DNA from: Bacillota bacterium
GTDB lineage: Bacteria > Bacillota > Ch66
NCBI GenBank assembly: GCA_013178045.1
Contig: JABLXP010000006.1
Span: 1-64,000, forward strand
Direction of reading: 5' to 3'
Length of the DNA stretch: 64,000 nucleotides
How positions within the stretch are numbered: position 1 is the stretch's first letter; every line of letters begins with the position of its first letter. This document shows positions 48,083-57,782 of this stretch, piece by piece. The position numbers were made by a program, and so were the translations under genes. Under the pieces are notes generated by a model, which worked only from the letters and a program-made list of their open reading frames with translations, ran no database searches and was not told the DNA's origin.

Positions 48083-49114
48083 TCACATACCGTAAAACTT
48101 GCTCAAAACTTCTGACAGCGTTTTCGTCATAAAATCGACAATACTTACCGCCTTGGAATATTCCATCCGGGTCGGGCCAAGCACCCCGATCTTGCCGATA
48201 ATTTTTCCGTCAACTTCGTAGGTAGCAGTAATCACACTGCATTCCTGTAACTCTTCGTAACTATTCTCCCCGCCAATCTTCACCGTAATTCCTCGCGAAG
48301 CCGTATCCAACACCGATTTCAAAACCTGATTTTCTTCCAGCACAGCCAGCATATGCTTGATTTTATCAACGTTTCGAAACTCGGGTTGATTGAGCATGTT
48401 CAGGGTTCCCCCGAGGTACACCTTCTCTTCGCCTGGTTCCTGAAGCGCATCCTGCAACAATTCCATGACTTCACGTAAGAGCCGCTTCTGTTGCAGTAAT
48501 TCATTATAGAGATCCTGCCACACGCTCTTCTTCAGGTTTTCCAGGGTAACCCCCTTAAGCTTATTGTTAAAAACCTGGGCCACCCGCCGGAGATCCTCGG
48601 CGGTGATCGATTCACTAATATCCATGATACGGTGCAGCACGAAACCCGCCTGCGTAATAATGACAGCCAGAGCCTTTAACGGCTGGAACGGAATCAATTC
48701 AATGTGCTTAAACTCACTTTGACTGGCTTGAGGTGACAGAACCATGGAAGTATAATTGGTCAGTTCTGACAAGAGACGGCTGGTTTCCTGGATCACCGAG
48801 TCGATCTCACGCATCTTCCGCATGTAAGCCTGGCGGATATAATTCTCTTCCTCTTCGGTCAACTGCTGTCTTTCCATGAGACAATCCACGTAATAACGGT
48901 AACCACGGTGCGACGGAATCCGTCCCGCTGAAGTATGCGGCTGTTCGATTAAGCCCATCTCTTCCAGATCAGCCATTTCATTGCGGATTGTTGCCGGGCT
49001 AACGCCCAGGTTATATTTGCGGGCAATGGTCCGAGAACCTACGGGTTCAGCAGTCGCCACATAATCCTTGATGATGGCGGCCAGGACCTTTTGCTTCCTT
49101 TCATCAATTCTCAT
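48083..49114 (-). CDS. hrcA: Heat-inducible transcription repressor HrcA
   Basis: A 343-residue HrcA. The N-terminal winged helix (MRIDERKQKVLAAIIKDYVA, then VSPATIRNEMADLEEMGLI) is followed by a GAF-like dimerisation domain and LGPTRMEYSKAVSIVDFM near the C-terminus. It binds the CIRCE operator; its folding normally depends on a chaperonin. In this operon the chaperonin is archaeal-type, so whether it can chaperone HrcA is an open question. The start at 49112-49114 matches the family N-terminus. Confidence 0.96.
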   Translation of the reverse strand: MRIDERKQKVLAAIIKDYVATAEPVGSRTIARKYNLGVSPATIRNEMADLEEMGLIEQPHTSAGRIPSHRGYRYYVDCLMERQQLTEEEENYIRQAYMRKMREIDSVIQETSRLLSELTNYTSMVLSPQASQSEFKHIELIPFQPLKALAVIITQAGFVLHRIMDISESITAEDLRRVAQVFNNKLKGVTLENLKKSVWQDLYNELLQQKRLLREVMELLQDALQEPGEEKVYLGGTLNMLNQPEFRNVDKIKHMLAVLEENQVLKSVLDTASRGITVKIGGENSYEELQECSVITATYEVDGKIIGKIGVLGPTRMEYSKAVSIVDFMTKTLSEVLSKFYGM

Positions 49115-49131
49115 CCCTAACCACCCTTTTG

Positions 49132-49158
49132 TTAGCACTCCAAGTTCTCGAGTGCTAA
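49132..49158. promoter_or_regulatory. CIRCE operator (HrcA binding site)
   Basis: An exact consensus inverted repeat: TTAGCACTC (49132-49140), a 9-base spacer, GAGTGCTAA (49150-49158). It lies 17 bases upstream of the hrcA start codon, between promoter and coding region. Confidence 0.97.
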
Positions 49159-49173
49159 TATTTCCTACCTAAA

Positions 49174-49203
49174 AAATTACCACCTGAACAGGGAGTTTGT
49201 CAA
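49174..49203 (-). promoter_or_regulatory. Sigma-A promoter of the hrcA-chaperonin-grpE-dnaK-dnaJ operon
   Basis: On the minus strand TTGACA (49198-49203) and TAATTT (49174-49179) are separated by 18 bases. Transcription would start just upstream of the CIRCE element, as expected for HrcA-repressed operons. Confidence 0.75.
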
Positions 49204-49250
49204 GGCATGACATACTTTGCGCTGGCGATATGGCTTTCTGGAAAGATTAA

Positions 49251-50390
49251 CTAAGGTAAAAAGGCAGCGAACACATCGTTCGCGATAAATAACCCGCGCC
49301 GGGTGAGGGCTAAACGGTCCCCATGATCAGAGAGAAGCCCCTGCGCAAGCAGGCGGGGAATAACTGTCGGATAAGCCTCTTCCAGCGTCAGCCCAAAGCG
49401 CTGCCACCACTCGGACCGGCTGACCCCGCGGAGCAAACGCAGGCCGAGAAACATGGTCTCGGCACGTTCCAGTTCTGGAGTGATTGTTTCTCTTTCCGCG
49501 ATAGGCAATAATCCGCTGGCCAGAGTTGCCCGATAAGCGTCAAGATCGGCAAGATTTGCCCAGCGCACCCCGCCTACATAGGAATGGGCTGCTGGGCCGA
49601 CTCCCAGATACTCCTGGTTCAACCAGTAGGTCAGGTTATGCCTGGCTTCTCGACCTGGTCGAGCAAAATTCGAGATTTCGTAATGAACATAACCATGATT
49701 CACCGCCTGGTCGATGATGATTTTGTACATAGCTGCTTCCTCATCTTCATCGGGCAGGCACAATTCGCCGCGCGCATATCGTTCACCAAAGGGAGTACCC
49801 GGCTCAATTTTTAAGCTGTAAGCCGATAAATGGGCCGGCGCCATTTCCAGAGCCAGTTTAACAGTACTTTCCCAATCCGCTAGGGTTTGTCCAGGTAGAC
49901 CGTACATCAAGTCAAGATTAATATTGGCGAAACCGGCCTGACTGGCCATTTCATAGGCCTCAATAGCTTGCTCCGCCGAGTGAATCCGTCCAATGTTGCG
50001 CAGCAACCGGTCGTCAAAGGTCTGAACTCCCAGCGACAAACGGTTAACCCCGGCCGCAAGCAGATATTCGAGCTTAGCTTGATCAAGCGTACCCGGGTTA
50101 GCTTCGATGGTAACCTCCGCTTCTGGCAGCCAATCAAACCGTTGGCGGCAGTCATCCAAGAGGCAGGCCAGGTTTCGTGTACTCAGACAGGTCGGCGTCC
50201 CTCCGCCAAGGTACACTGACTGAAGCCGACGTTTTTCCTCGGGTAATTGAGCGGCATAAAGCCCTAGTTCCCGCCGAAGAGCCTGTATAAAACCATCAAT
50301 ATCCTGGCTCTCCACGGGAATTGAGTAAAAGTCGCAATACTGGCATTTTCTTAAACAAAAAGGAATGTGAATATAAAGCGCAATGGACAT
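49251..50390 (-). CDS. hemW: HemW-type radical SAM haem chaperone (coproporphyrinogen oxidase-like)
   Basis: A 379-residue radical-SAM protein starting ALYIHIPFCLRKCQYCDFYS (CxxxCxxC), with VYLGGGTPTCLS, VTIEANPGT, NRLSLGVQTF and NINLDLMYGLPGQT. The cysteine pattern with an aromatic after the second Cys fits the HemN/HemW superfamily. The length and the lack of a HemN N-terminal extension favour HemW, which delivers haem rather than oxidising coproporphyrinogen. It follows lepA, as in Bacillus. Confidence 0.9.
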   Translation of the reverse strand: MSIALYIHIPFCLRKCQYCDFYSIPVESQDIDGFIQALRRELGLYAAQLPEEKRRLQSVYLGGGTPTCLSTRNLACLLDDCRQRFDWLPEAEVTIEANPGTLDQAKLEYLLAAGVNRLSLGVQTFDDRLLRNIGRIHSAEQAIEAYEMASQAGFANINLDLMYGLPGQTLADWESTVKLALEMAPAHLSAYSLKIEPGTPFGERYARGELCLPDEDEEAAMYKIIIDQAVNHGYVHYEISNFARPGREARHNLTYWLNQEYLGVGPAAHSYVGGVRWANLADLDAYRATLASGLLPIAERETITPELERAETMFLGLRLLRGVSRSEWWQRFGLTLEEAYPTVIPRLLAQGLLSDHGDRLALTRRGLFIANDVFAAFLP

Positions 50391-50404
50391 TCCTGTCTAT
50401 CTCC

Positions 50405-52213
50405 CTATTTGTCAATCCTGAGCACGGCCATAAAGGCCTCCTGAGGCACTTCCACGCTCCCTACCTGCTTCATGCGCTTCTTACCCTCTTTTTGTTTTTC
50501 GAGCAGCTTTCGCTTGCGGGTGATGTCCCCACCATAGCACTTGGCCAGCACATCTTTGCGCTTGGCCTTGACAGTCTCTCGGGCAATAACCTTATTACCA
50601 ATCGCCGCCTGAATCGGCACCTCAAATAACTGCCGGGGGATTAACCCCCGCAGTTTTTCTACCAGGGCCCGGCCCCGGTAATAGGCCCGTTCCCGGTGAA
50701 CAATAAAAGACAAAGCGTCAACAAGCTCGCCATTTAACAAAATATCCAGCTTGACCAGGTCGGATTCCTTGTAATCCGTCAACTCGTAATCCAGTGAAGC
50801 ATACCCCTTGGTCCGCGACTTTAATTGATCAAAAAAATCGTAAATAATCTCACTTAAGGGCAATTCATAGGTCAATATTACCCGATTGACCGAAACATAC
50901 TGCATATCCAGGAAAGTCCCCCTCTTTTCCTGGCTAAGCTCCATGATTGCCCCGACATATTCACTCGGGACCATGATCGTCGCCTTGACGTAAGGTTCTT
51001 TTACAGCCTGAATTTCCCCCGCTTGCGGCCAAGCGGCCGGGTTGTCAACCATTAAAACCTCTCCCGATGTTTTGACGATCTGGTAGACCACGCTGGGCGC
51101 GGTGGTGATAAGCTGCAGCCCATACTCTCGCTCCAGGCGCTCTTGAACAATCTCCATGTGTAAGAGGCCAAGGAAACCACAACGGAAGCCAAATCCCAAA
51201 GCCGCTGAAGTTTCGGGTTCGTAACGCAGCGAGGCATCGTTCAGCTTTAGTTTTTCCAGCGCGTCCCTCAGGTCAGCGTAATCATTGGTCTCCACTGGAT
51301 ACAGGCCGCAAAACACCATTGAAGTCACCTGCCGATAACCCGGCAACGGCTCGCCGGCTGGTTTCTCAGCATCCGTAATCGTGTCACCAACCCTGGTGTC
51401 CTTGACGTTTTTGATACTGGCCGCTACATATCCCACTTCGCCAGCGATCAGGCGATCGACAACCTTTAAAGCTGGGGTAAATACCCCTACCTCGGTCACC
51501 TCAAACACACGGTTGGTAGACATCATCTTGATCTTCATTCCTTTAGTAATGGCACCCTCCACTACCCGGATGTAGGAAATCGCTCCTTTGTAAGAATCAA
51601 AGTGAGAGTCAAAAATCAGGGCGCGTAACGGCAGATTTTCCTCCCCTTTTGGCGGAGGGATCCGCTTGACGACTGCCTCCAACACCTCTTCGATCCCAAT
51701 CCCAGCTTTCGCCGAGACTAGAATGGCCTCACTGGCATCCAGGCCAATTACTTCTTCGATCTCTTTTTTGACCCGTCCTGGTTCTGCGCTGGGCAAGTCA
51801 ATCTTGTTAATTACTGGAATAATCTCCAGGTCGTTCTCCAGGGCCAGATAGACATTGGCCAGGGTCTGTGCCTCAATTCCCTGCGAAGCGTCAACGACGA
51901 GAATAGCCCCCTCACAGGCAGCCAAACTTCGAGAAACCTCGTAGGTAAAATCAACGTGTCCCGGCGTATCGATCAGATTCAAGATATAAGTCTCGCCGTT
52001 CTGGGCTCGATACTGCAGCCGAACCGCCTGCAGTTTGATGGTGATGCCGCGTTCCCGCTCAATATCCATCTGGTCAAGCACCTGCTCGACCATTTCACGT
52101 TCCGAAAGAGCGCCTGTATATTCTAAAATCCGGTCGGCCAGAGTAGATTTTCCGTGATCAATATGGGCAATGATACAAAAATTGCGGATCCTGTCTTGTT
52201 GTCTAACCCCCAC
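50405..52213 (-). CDS. lepA: Elongation factor 4 (LepA)
   Basis: About 602 residues; a translational GTPase that remodels stalled or misaligned ribosomes. G1 is [15 protein letters not shown]3 [20 protein letters not shown] and G4 [10 protein letters not shown]. The LepA-specific C-terminal domain includes [21 protein letters not shown] favour the GTG at 52211-52213 because AAGGAGG lies upstream; an in-frame ATG at 52249 lacks a ribosome site but would add 12 residues. Confidence 0.94.
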   Translation of the reverse strand: MGVRQQDRIRNFCIIAHIDHGKSTLADRILEYTGALSEREMVEQVLDQMDIERERGITIKLQAVRLQYRAQNGETYILNLIDTPGHVDFTYEVSRSLAACEGAILVVDASQGIEAQTLANVYLALENDLEIIPVINKIDLPSAEPGRVKKEIEEVIGLDASEAILVSAKAGIGIEEVLEAVVKRIPPPKGEENLPLRALIFDSHFDSYKGAISYIRVVEGAITKGMKIKMMSTNRVFEVTEVGVFTPALKVVDRLIAGEVGYVAASIKNVKDTRVGDTITDAEKPAGEPLPGYRQVTSMVFCGLYPVETNDYADLRDALEKLKLNDASLRYEPETSAALGFGFRCGFLGLLHMEIVQERLEREYGLQLITTAPSVVYQIVKTSGEVLMVDNPAAWPQAGEIQAVKEPYVKATIMVPSEYVGAIMELSQEKRGTFLDMQYVSVNRVILTYELPLSEIIYDFFDQLKSRTKGYASLDYELTDYKESDLVKLDILLNGELVDALSFIVHRERAYYRGRALVEKLRGLIPRQLFEVPIQAAIGNKVIARETVKAKRKDVLAKCYGGDITRKRKLLEKQKEGKKRMKQVGSVEVPQEAFMAVLRIDK

Positions 52214-52287
52214 GTTTGCCACTTCCTCCTTAACGTCCTGCTTGATCATTTTATTATACCAATACCCCCTGAGGGAAACAACCCTTT

Positions 52288-53847
52288 CTATGAGCGACGG
52301 AAGCGACCCTTAACCAGATTCAAAACCATTTCTGCCTCTTCCATTCTCAGCAGTAGGGCGACCACCCCAAAGACTACCGCACCAACAGTAACCCCAGTGC
52401 TCACGATCAGGAGCTGGTTGATCTTGGGATTAAACGCGACCACGTTGGAGACGTATTGGACCGTTCCCAGAGTAAATATCGCCATGGCGGCTGACGCCAG
52501 CAAAGTCTGGCCAAAAGAGAGCAGCATCAACCGTCCACCAATGTGGCCGATTTTCGGCCGCAGTAGAGCCAGTAGAAGCACCATATTGAACACACCAGCG
52601 ATAGAATAGGCCAAAGCCAATCCACCGTGAGCCATGTACCTGACCAGAATCACGCTTAAAACGGTGTTCAGGACAATCGTCAGTACCCCAACCGTTACTG
52701 GGGTTCTAGTATCCTGCAGGGCATAGAACACCCGGTTTAACACCTGAATCGCCGAGTAAGCAAAAATCCCCAGCGAGTAATATAGCAAAGCCTCAGCCGT
52801 GGCCAGGGTATCCCACCGGTCGAAATTACCCTGTTCAAAAAGCAGTTGAACAATGGGCACGCGCAACACAATCAAGCCGACTGCCGCTGGGAAAGTCACA
52901 AAAATGACCGTTCTAACTCCAAGAGAAAAGGTCCGCCTGAATTCAGCGATTTCCTGCCGCGCCGCTTGAGCGGTTAGGGTCGGAAAAACAGCAACCGCCA
53001 CCGCGATGGCAAAGATCCCGATTGGCAGTTGCATCAGTCGCTGCGCCGTGCGCAAAGCCGAAATCATTCCTTCAGGCAGGGCCGATGCCAGGTTCTGGTT
53101 GACAAACAGATTGACTTGCGTTACTGATAGACCGATCAACACTGGTATCATCAGAATAAACATTTTCTGTACACCAGGGTGATGGAGATCAAAGCTAAAA
53201 TGATAACGCAGACCCAGTTTCAGCAGCGGGGGAAGTTGCAGCGCGAAATTAACAACCGCCCCCAGAACAACCCCCAGGGAAAAGGCAGCAATTCCTAACT
53301 GCGGGGTTAAAAGCAAACCGACCCCAATGATCACCAGATTGTAGAAGACACCACCCAGGGCGGGAGCCGTAAAATGGTTAAAGGCATTGAGCAGCCCCAT
53401 GGCGATCCCCCCCAGGCCCATAAAAAAAGCCTGAAAAAACATGATCCGGGTGAGATAGATTGACAGAGTCAGCGCCGCTGGCGGCAGGTGAGGTACCAAT
53501 AGGTACATCAAGGCTGGAGTAAAGATCAAACCTATAATGATACCGATCAGCATGAGCAGCATGACAACATTAAAGACAATGCTGGCGACCCGCCAGCCTT
53601 CTTCTTCCTGATTAGTTGCCAAGTAGCTGGAGAATACAGGGATGAAGGCCGAACTCAAGGCTCCACCAACCAGCAGCATGTAAAGAAAATCCGGAATGGA
53701 AAATGCGGCATTATAGGCATCAGTTACGCTGTCCTGCCCAAACTTGGTATAGATAACAACGTCCCTCACGTAACCGAGAATCCTCGACAGAACCGTGGCC
53801 ACCATCATTAACCCAGCAGCCTTGGCTACTCTTCTGCCAGTCGACAT
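52288..53847 (-). CDS. murJ: Lipid II flippase MurJ (MviN family)
   Basis: A 519-residue, roughly fourteen-helix membrane protein of the MOP superfamily that flips lipid II for peptidoglycan synthesis. It starts [20 protein letters not shown], with [20 protein letters not shown] and [19 protein letters not shown], all MurJ signatures. It lies upstream of lepA on the same strand with a 74-base gap to the lepA start. Confidence 0.93.
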   Translation of the reverse strand: MSTGRRVAKAAGLMMVATVLSRILGYVRDVVIYTKFGQDSVTDAYNAAFSIPDFLYMLLVGGALSSAFIPVFSSYLATNQEEEGWRVASIVFNVVMLLMLIGIIIGLIFTPALMYLLVPHLPPAALTLSIYLTRIMFFQAFFMGLGGIAMGLLNAFNHFTAPALGGVFYNLVIIGVGLLLTPQLGIAAFSLGVVLGAVVNFALQLPPLLKLGLRYHFSFDLHHPGVQKMFILMIPVLIGLSVTQVNLFVNQNLASALPEGMISALRTAQRLMQLPIGIFAIAVAVAVFPTLTAQAARQEIAEFRRTFSLGVRTVIFVTFPAAVGLIVLRVPIVQLLFEQGNFDRWDTLATAEALLYYSLGIFAYSAIQVLNRVFYALQDTRTPVTVGVLTIVLNTVLSVILVRYMAHGGLALAYSIAGVFNMVLLLALLRPKIGHIGGRLMLLSFGQTLLASAAMAIFTLGTVQYVSNVVAFNPKINQLLIVSTGVTVGAVVFGVVALLLRMEEAEMVLNLVKGRFRRS

Positions 53848-54026
53848 GCGTTTACTCCTCTCAACCTGGCCTGGTTTTCTCTCCCTAATATAACATTTTT
53901 AACTGTATGGCAAAAGGTGATTTTGGACACATAGAAACAATAAATCGACATCCCCAAAGGGAGTCGAAAAAAGCATAGTTAGCCTCCTTCGTCGTCAAGG
54001 CGGCACAGGGATATTGTCAAATTATC

Positions 54027-54350
54027 TCAAAGACGTTCCTCAAGCTGGTCAATGAATGGCCAAATCTTCTGGTAAACTTGTCTTAACATACATAATACGG
54101 CCTCCTTCTCTTGCCAGAAAGAGGCTTTTAATCTTCGACCCCAGTCACTTAAACTGTACTGACTGGCTAAGGCATAATCTGCCCCCAGGGCTCTAATGTT
54201 AATATTCGCTTTTGACCAATCCAGGCTAAAAACTTTCCCCTGGTTGAGAGTTAGACTATAAATACCGCCAGCCGCTGTATTTAATCCAATAACCGCTAAG
54301 ACAAGGATTATGGCCGTAGCTAGTGTTACTTCTCTCCTTCTCTGAAACAT
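54027..54350 (-). CDS. Hypothetical protein with one N-terminal membrane segment
   Basis: A 107-residue protein, not recognised. A basic start (MFQRRREVT) and the hydrophobic stretch LATAIILVLAVIGLNTAAGG form a signal anchor. The remaining 80 residues are soluble, with SLSDWGRRLKASFWQEKEAV and a C-terminal amphipathic helix. It lies downstream of spoIIP but behind that gene's terminator. No motif suggests a function. Confidence 0.6.
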   Translation of the reverse strand: MFQRRREVTLATAIILVLAVIGLNTAAGGIYSLTLNQGKVFSLDWSKANINIRALGADYALASQYSLSDWGRRLKASFWQEKEAVLCMLRQVYQKIWPFIDQLEERL

Positions 54351-54368
54351 ATCTTTTTCTCCTTAAGG

Positions 54369-54403
54369 AAAAATCGGGCTACTTATTAGGATACCCGATT
54401 TTT
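54369..54403 (-). terminator. Rho-independent terminator after spoIIP
   Basis: AAAAATCGGG and CCCGATTTTT form a perfect 10-bp stem 14 bases after the spoIIP stop, with the T run contained in the 3' arm on either strand. Confidence 0.8.
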
Positions 54404-54416
54404 ACCGTCCCTATTC

Positions 54417-55574
54417 TTAAGGCGATTTCGCTGGCAAGTCACTCAGCACTTCTTTTATAACCTGGGCTAGACAGCGAGCGGAAATCAGCGCCTCTTCAAG
54501 CGAATTCCGGTCATTGCCGATTTCCACAAGAATCGCTCTGGGATGGAGCGTCTGGTTATACGTTCCTTCTTTGCGGCGAACACCTTTCAGCAGACCCGGA
54601 TAAAGTTCCTCTGTTTTTTTGGCTAGTTCTTCAGCGAACTGGTCGTTTTGCCGCCAGTTTGGGTGGGGTGAGCGGGCATCGGTGCCTACAATGAACAAAA
54701 TCCGCGCCGCCTTTGCCCCCTCAATCTCCACCGCTTCTGAATTATCATTCGAGGGCATAGCATCCCGGTGGACATCAATCAGAATTTCGAGCGATGGGTA
54801 AGTTTTAAGCAGGTACTTCATTGTCTGAGCCGAATTTACATAAGACTTCGTAAAATCAGGATAGTCATGGATGCGATCAGTATAAACTGTCGGCACACCG
54901 TATGCTTTCTCCAGGGTATTGGCTAGTTCCTGAGCGACGAGAGCCACACCCCCGTTTTTTCCTTCCAGCTTGGACTTGCCGTCTGTGGGGATATACGTTT
55001 CCGCATTATGCGTGTTATAGATGCCAACCAGGGGGTTACCTTTAGCTGTTCCCCCATGGATGTTTTCCAGTGGTAAAGTTGCGGGAGGGGTGTTATCTTT
55101 GGGTAAGGTTGCCGGACCGCTGGGAACATCCATCCCCCTACCAATTTCCTCATCTGTCGAACTCAAAGTACTGAGTTGGGCAGTCAGGTATGTCTTGGGG
55201 TCAAAGACATTGATATTTGTAAAGGTGAATACGGCCGAACCAAGTAACCCTTCCGGTTCACTGACTTCCCAAGCCTGCTTCTGTTCCGATGCTACCGTTA
55301 GCACGGTCAGGCCGTTGTTTAACACTGCTTCCCAAACGTGACCAGGCAGGTTCACAGCTAAAAAAGCCCGGCGCCACCAGGCAGGTTCAGGATCTGGCTG
55401 TAAGGTGCCGGCCAGAGCCGGTACAGTCTGATCAAAATCTTCGAGGCTTAACTTGTCCAAGTTTAAGCCAACCAGCAGCGCGAGCAAGAATACGTGAAAC
55501 AAAACCAAGTTTTTTAGAAAAGGCCCACCCCGTCGTGACCAAGGACGAAGTGAGATGAACCAAACCTTCCACAC
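54417..55574 (-). CDS. spoIIP: Stage II sporulation protein P
   Basis: About 385 residues; a SpoIIP amidase/endopeptidase that degrades septal peptidoglycan during engulfment with SpoIID and SpoIIM. It has an N-terminal membrane anchor (LVLFHVFLLALLVGLNL) and an extracytoplasmic amidase-like domain. That domain contains VGIYNTHNAETYIPTDG, LEILIDVHRDAMPS and ILVEIGNDRNSLEEA, whose His and Glu residues are zinc ligands. The GTG at 55572-55574 has AGGGGG 8 bases upstream; an ATG at 55616 lacks a site. Strong evidence that the organism sporulates. Confidence 0.93.
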   Translation of the reverse strand: MWKVWFISLRPWSRRGGPFLKNLVLFHVFLLALLVGLNLDKLSLEDFDQTVPALAGTLQPDPEPAWWRRAFLAVNLPGHVWEAVLNNGLTVLTVASEQKQAWEVSEPEGLLGSAVFTFTNINVFDPKTYLTAQLSTLSSTDEEIGRGMDVPSGPATLPKDNTPPATLPLENIHGGTAKGNPLVGIYNTHNAETYIPTDGKSKLEGKNGGVALVAQELANTLEKAYGVPTVYTDRIHDYPDFTKSYVNSAQTMKYLLKTYPSLEILIDVHRDAMPSNDNSEAVEIEGAKAARILFIVGTDARSPHPNWRQNDQFAEELAKKTEELYPGLLKGVRRKEGTYNQTLHPRAILVEIGNDRNSLEEALISARCLAQVIKEVLSDLPAKSP

Positions 55575-55657
55575 CGCTGTCGCCCCCTGAATATAACTAT
55601 CCAATCTATATTCCAATTACAAGGAAATTATGCAAATGAAATGTAGAAACATAACAA

Positions 55658-55681
55658 AAGTTCCAACCGAGGTTGGAACTT
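55658..55681 (-). terminator. Rho-independent terminator after the holin-like gene
   Basis: AAGTTCCAACC and GGTTGGAACTT are perfect complements with a 2-base gap; on the minus strand a TTTTG run follows. It lies 24 bases after the end of the small membrane-protein gene. Confidence 0.75.
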
Positions 55682-55704
55682 GATTATAAATTCATTACTT
55701 CATA

Positions 55705-56034
55705 TTAGCGAATTTCGGTTGGAACAAAAGCGTCAATCAAGCCAATGACAAACGCAGACAGCAAAGCGCCCAGAATACTCACCGACAGCAAGTTCGGAAT
55801 AAGAAACTGCGCTAGGTAAATTACCGCTGCTGCAGTCACAAAACCAACCAGGCCTCGGCTCCGCGGGGAGACATTTTTACCCAGCAGTTGCTCAACTACA
55901 TAACCCAGAACGGCAATAACTACCGCCGCGATCAAGGCGCCTAAGAATCCCGCGACCCTGATTCCCGGGAGGAACCATCCCACTAACATTAGGACTAAAG
56001 CTGACACCACAAAACGGACGACCGTACCCACCAT
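55705..56034 (-). CDS. Phage-holin superfamily IV-like small membrane protein
   Basis: A 109-residue protein with four hydrophobic segments (VVRFVVSALVLMLVGWFLPG, AALIAAV-type, VGFVTAAAVIYLAQFLIPN, ISALLSAFVIGLIDAFVP-like). This matches the four-helix mycobacterial-phage-holin-like family (PF04020), which is widespread in non-phage chromosomes. The ATG at 56032-56034 has an AGGGGG ribosome site. No phage genes surround it, so lysis is not implied; its function is unknown. Confidence 0.75.
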   Translation of the reverse strand: MVGTVVRFVVSALVLMLVGWFLPGIRVAGFLGALIAAVVIAVLGYVVEQLLGKNVSPRSRGLVGFVTAAAVIYLAQFLIPNLLSVSILGALLSAFVIGLIDAFVPTEIR

Positions 56035-56110
56035 GTCCGTCACCCCCTTTCTCAACATTAATCATAGTTTGGTCCTAACGCGGAAAGACTATGCAAAAAC
56101 ACCTGGGGAG

Positions 56111-57720
56111 CGTGTAAAATTTCAGTAGGAGAAAGTGAGGCGGAAATAGAAAAGAGACCTCACCGGTTGTCTCCTCAGGCAACCACCCCTAACACAATAG
56201 CCAAGGAGGGTGAGGTCTCATGTGGATGATTCGCGACATTGTGGAGATTATCCTGCTAGTCATACGAGAAATGTATCGATTAATAACCACTTACCAGGAT
56301 TTTGCAGAACTAGAGAAAGGTATCTACCGGTTGGTGCAAAAGATAACGTTGAAGTTGTTAGTGACAGCTTGCAATTATCTGGACGAACAACTAATGCGAG
56401 ATAGGAACAGGAAGCAGCTGAAGCTCGTACATACAAAACCCCGGGTTATAGTGACGCCATTTGGAGAAGTGGCGCTGGAGCGGAGGTATTATCGGGATCA
56501 AGAGACAGGAGAAGGCAGGTATCTGTTGGATGAAGCATTGGGCGTGGCGCCACGGCAACGCTTGTCGCCGTGGACGACAGAGTTAGCGGTGACAGCGGCG
56601 GCGGAGATGCCGTACCACCGGGCAGCTGCCTGGTTAAAACAGGTAACGCTGGGTGCAGTAGATATACAAGCGATGAGCCTGTGGCAAGAGGCACAAGAGG
56701 CTGGGAAAAGGCTTGCGGAGCAGGTAGAGCAAGAACGCTCGGCGGTTTTTGACCGGGGAGAAGTGCCAAAAACGCGACGGAAGAGCCAGAGCCTGCGGGT
56801 AGAAGCAGATGAGGTATGGGTGGCGGCCCGCAACAATTGTAAGGGACGAAGGAAATTAGCGATAAAAATTGGCGTAGGGTATGAACGGAAGGTGAGTATG
56901 GGGCCGCATAGGCAGAGTTTGCAGGGACGCCGGGTAGTCACCGGAGTAGCGGAAGCACGGGTATTCTGGGAGCAAGCAGTAACCCAATTTGGGCAGCAGT
57001 GGGACCTTTCTGCCGTAGAGAACTGCTGCGTAGGTGGTGACGGCGCACCATGGGTGAAGCTGGGTTGTGAGTATTTCCCAGGGGCAACGTACCAGTTGGA
57101 CCCCTACCACTTGCGGCGGGCATTATTGGAGGGTTTGGGCCATGATGAGGCGGCGTACAAGGCAGTAAGTGCTGCTCTTGTGGAGGAGAACTGGGCAGAG
57201 GTAGAAAAAGCTCTGGTGGCCGCTGAGCGAGCGAGCAAAGGAGCTAAACGCCAGCGAATAACAAAACTGCGTCGATACTTGCAAGGGAACTGGGAAGGGA
57301 TCTGCCAGAAGAAAGTAGCAGAGCGTCTTGGCACGATAGAAGGCCAGGTGTTCCACCATGTTGCCCGTCGGATGAAGCGGCACGGGGCCCGTTGGAGTAA
57401 TACAGGGGCTGACCATCTCGCACGCCTGCTGGCAGCACGGGCTAACGGCGAGTTGTCAGAAGTGGCACGACAGGTCTGGCAGGCACAACCCGAACTGATC
57501 CGCCGTGTTGCTGGGGACAAGCCCATCCGTGCCGAAGGCCGGCTACCCGGTCAAGATCCGGCCGCTTGGCTGCGAGCCAGCTTACCGGCGCTGTATGGCC
57601 CAGCAGCAGATGAGCCATGGGTCAAGTACGTGCTACGTGTACTTACAAAGAAGTTACCAATTGTTGCCTAAAATATGAAATTCGCTAGTGTGTGGGGGTC
57701 ACCTACTGAATCTTGACACG
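56111..57720 (+). mobile_element. ISLre2-type insertion sequence
   Basis: About 1.6 kb carrying one transposase gene. Imperfect terminal inverted repeats of about 19 bases are visible: CGTGTAAAATTTCAGTAGG at 56111-56129 and, reversed at the right end (57702-57720), CGTGTCAAGATTCAGTAGG. No clear target duplication is seen outside these ends, so the exact borders are approximate. The element sits between the last sporulation-region gene and tRNA-Lys, at the border with the hdr operon. Confidence 0.8.
56220..57671 (+). CDS. ISLre2 family (UPF0236) transposase
   Basis: A 483-residue intact transposase. N-terminal part MWMIRDIVEIILLVIREMYR and KLVHTKPRVIVTPFGEVALE; probable DDE-region elements are VEADEVWVAARN, CCVGGDGAPWVKLG and QLDPYHLRRALLEGLG. 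A C-terminal basic region follows with RRMKRHGARWSNTGADHLAR. The ATG at 56220 has AAGGAGGGTGAGG upstream. No frameshift or stop, so the element may be active. Length typical for the family. Confidence 0.92.
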   Translation: MWMIRDIVEIILLVIREMYRLITTYQDFAELEKGIYRLVQKITLKLLVTACNYLDEQLMRDRNRKQLKLVHTKPRVIVTPFGEVALERRYYRDQETGEGRYLLDEALGVAPRQRLSPWTTELAVTAAAEMPYHRAAAWLKQVTLGAVDIQAMSLWQEAQEAGKRLAEQVEQERSAVFDRGEVPKTRRKSQSLRVEADEVWVAARNNCKGRRKLAIKIGVGYERKVSMGPHRQSLQGRRVVTGVAEARVFWEQAVTQFGQQWDLSAVENCCVGGDGAPWVKLGCEYFPGATYQLDPYHLRRALLEGLGHDEAAYKAVSAALVEENWAEVEKALVAAERASKGAKRQRITKLRRYLQGNWEGICQKKVAERLGTIEGQVFHHVARRMKRHGARWSNTGADHLARLLAARANGELSEVARQVWQAQPELIRRVAGDKPIRAEGRLPGQDPAAWLRASLPALYGPAADEPWVKYVLRVLTKKLPIVA

Positions 57721-57739
57721 GACTACCATCAATTTACGG

Positions 57740-57768
57740 TTGCAATTTTGAACTTTAGGGCATAAAAT
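57740..57768 (+). promoter_or_regulatory. Promoter of tRNA-Lys
   Basis: TTGCAA (57740-57745) and TAAAAT (57763-57768) with a 17-base spacer. The tRNA begins 14 bases after the -10 box. Confidence 0.65.
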
Positions 57769-57782
57769 AAAAGTTGCGATAT

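Noticed and set aside
55705-56034. Prophage remnant suggested by the holin-like protein
   Set aside because: No other phage genes are nearby and this membrane family is common in ordinary chromosomes.
56101-57730. Target-site duplication flanking the IS element
   Set aside because: The bases just outside the terminal repeats on the two sides do not match in any 8-9 base register that I could find.
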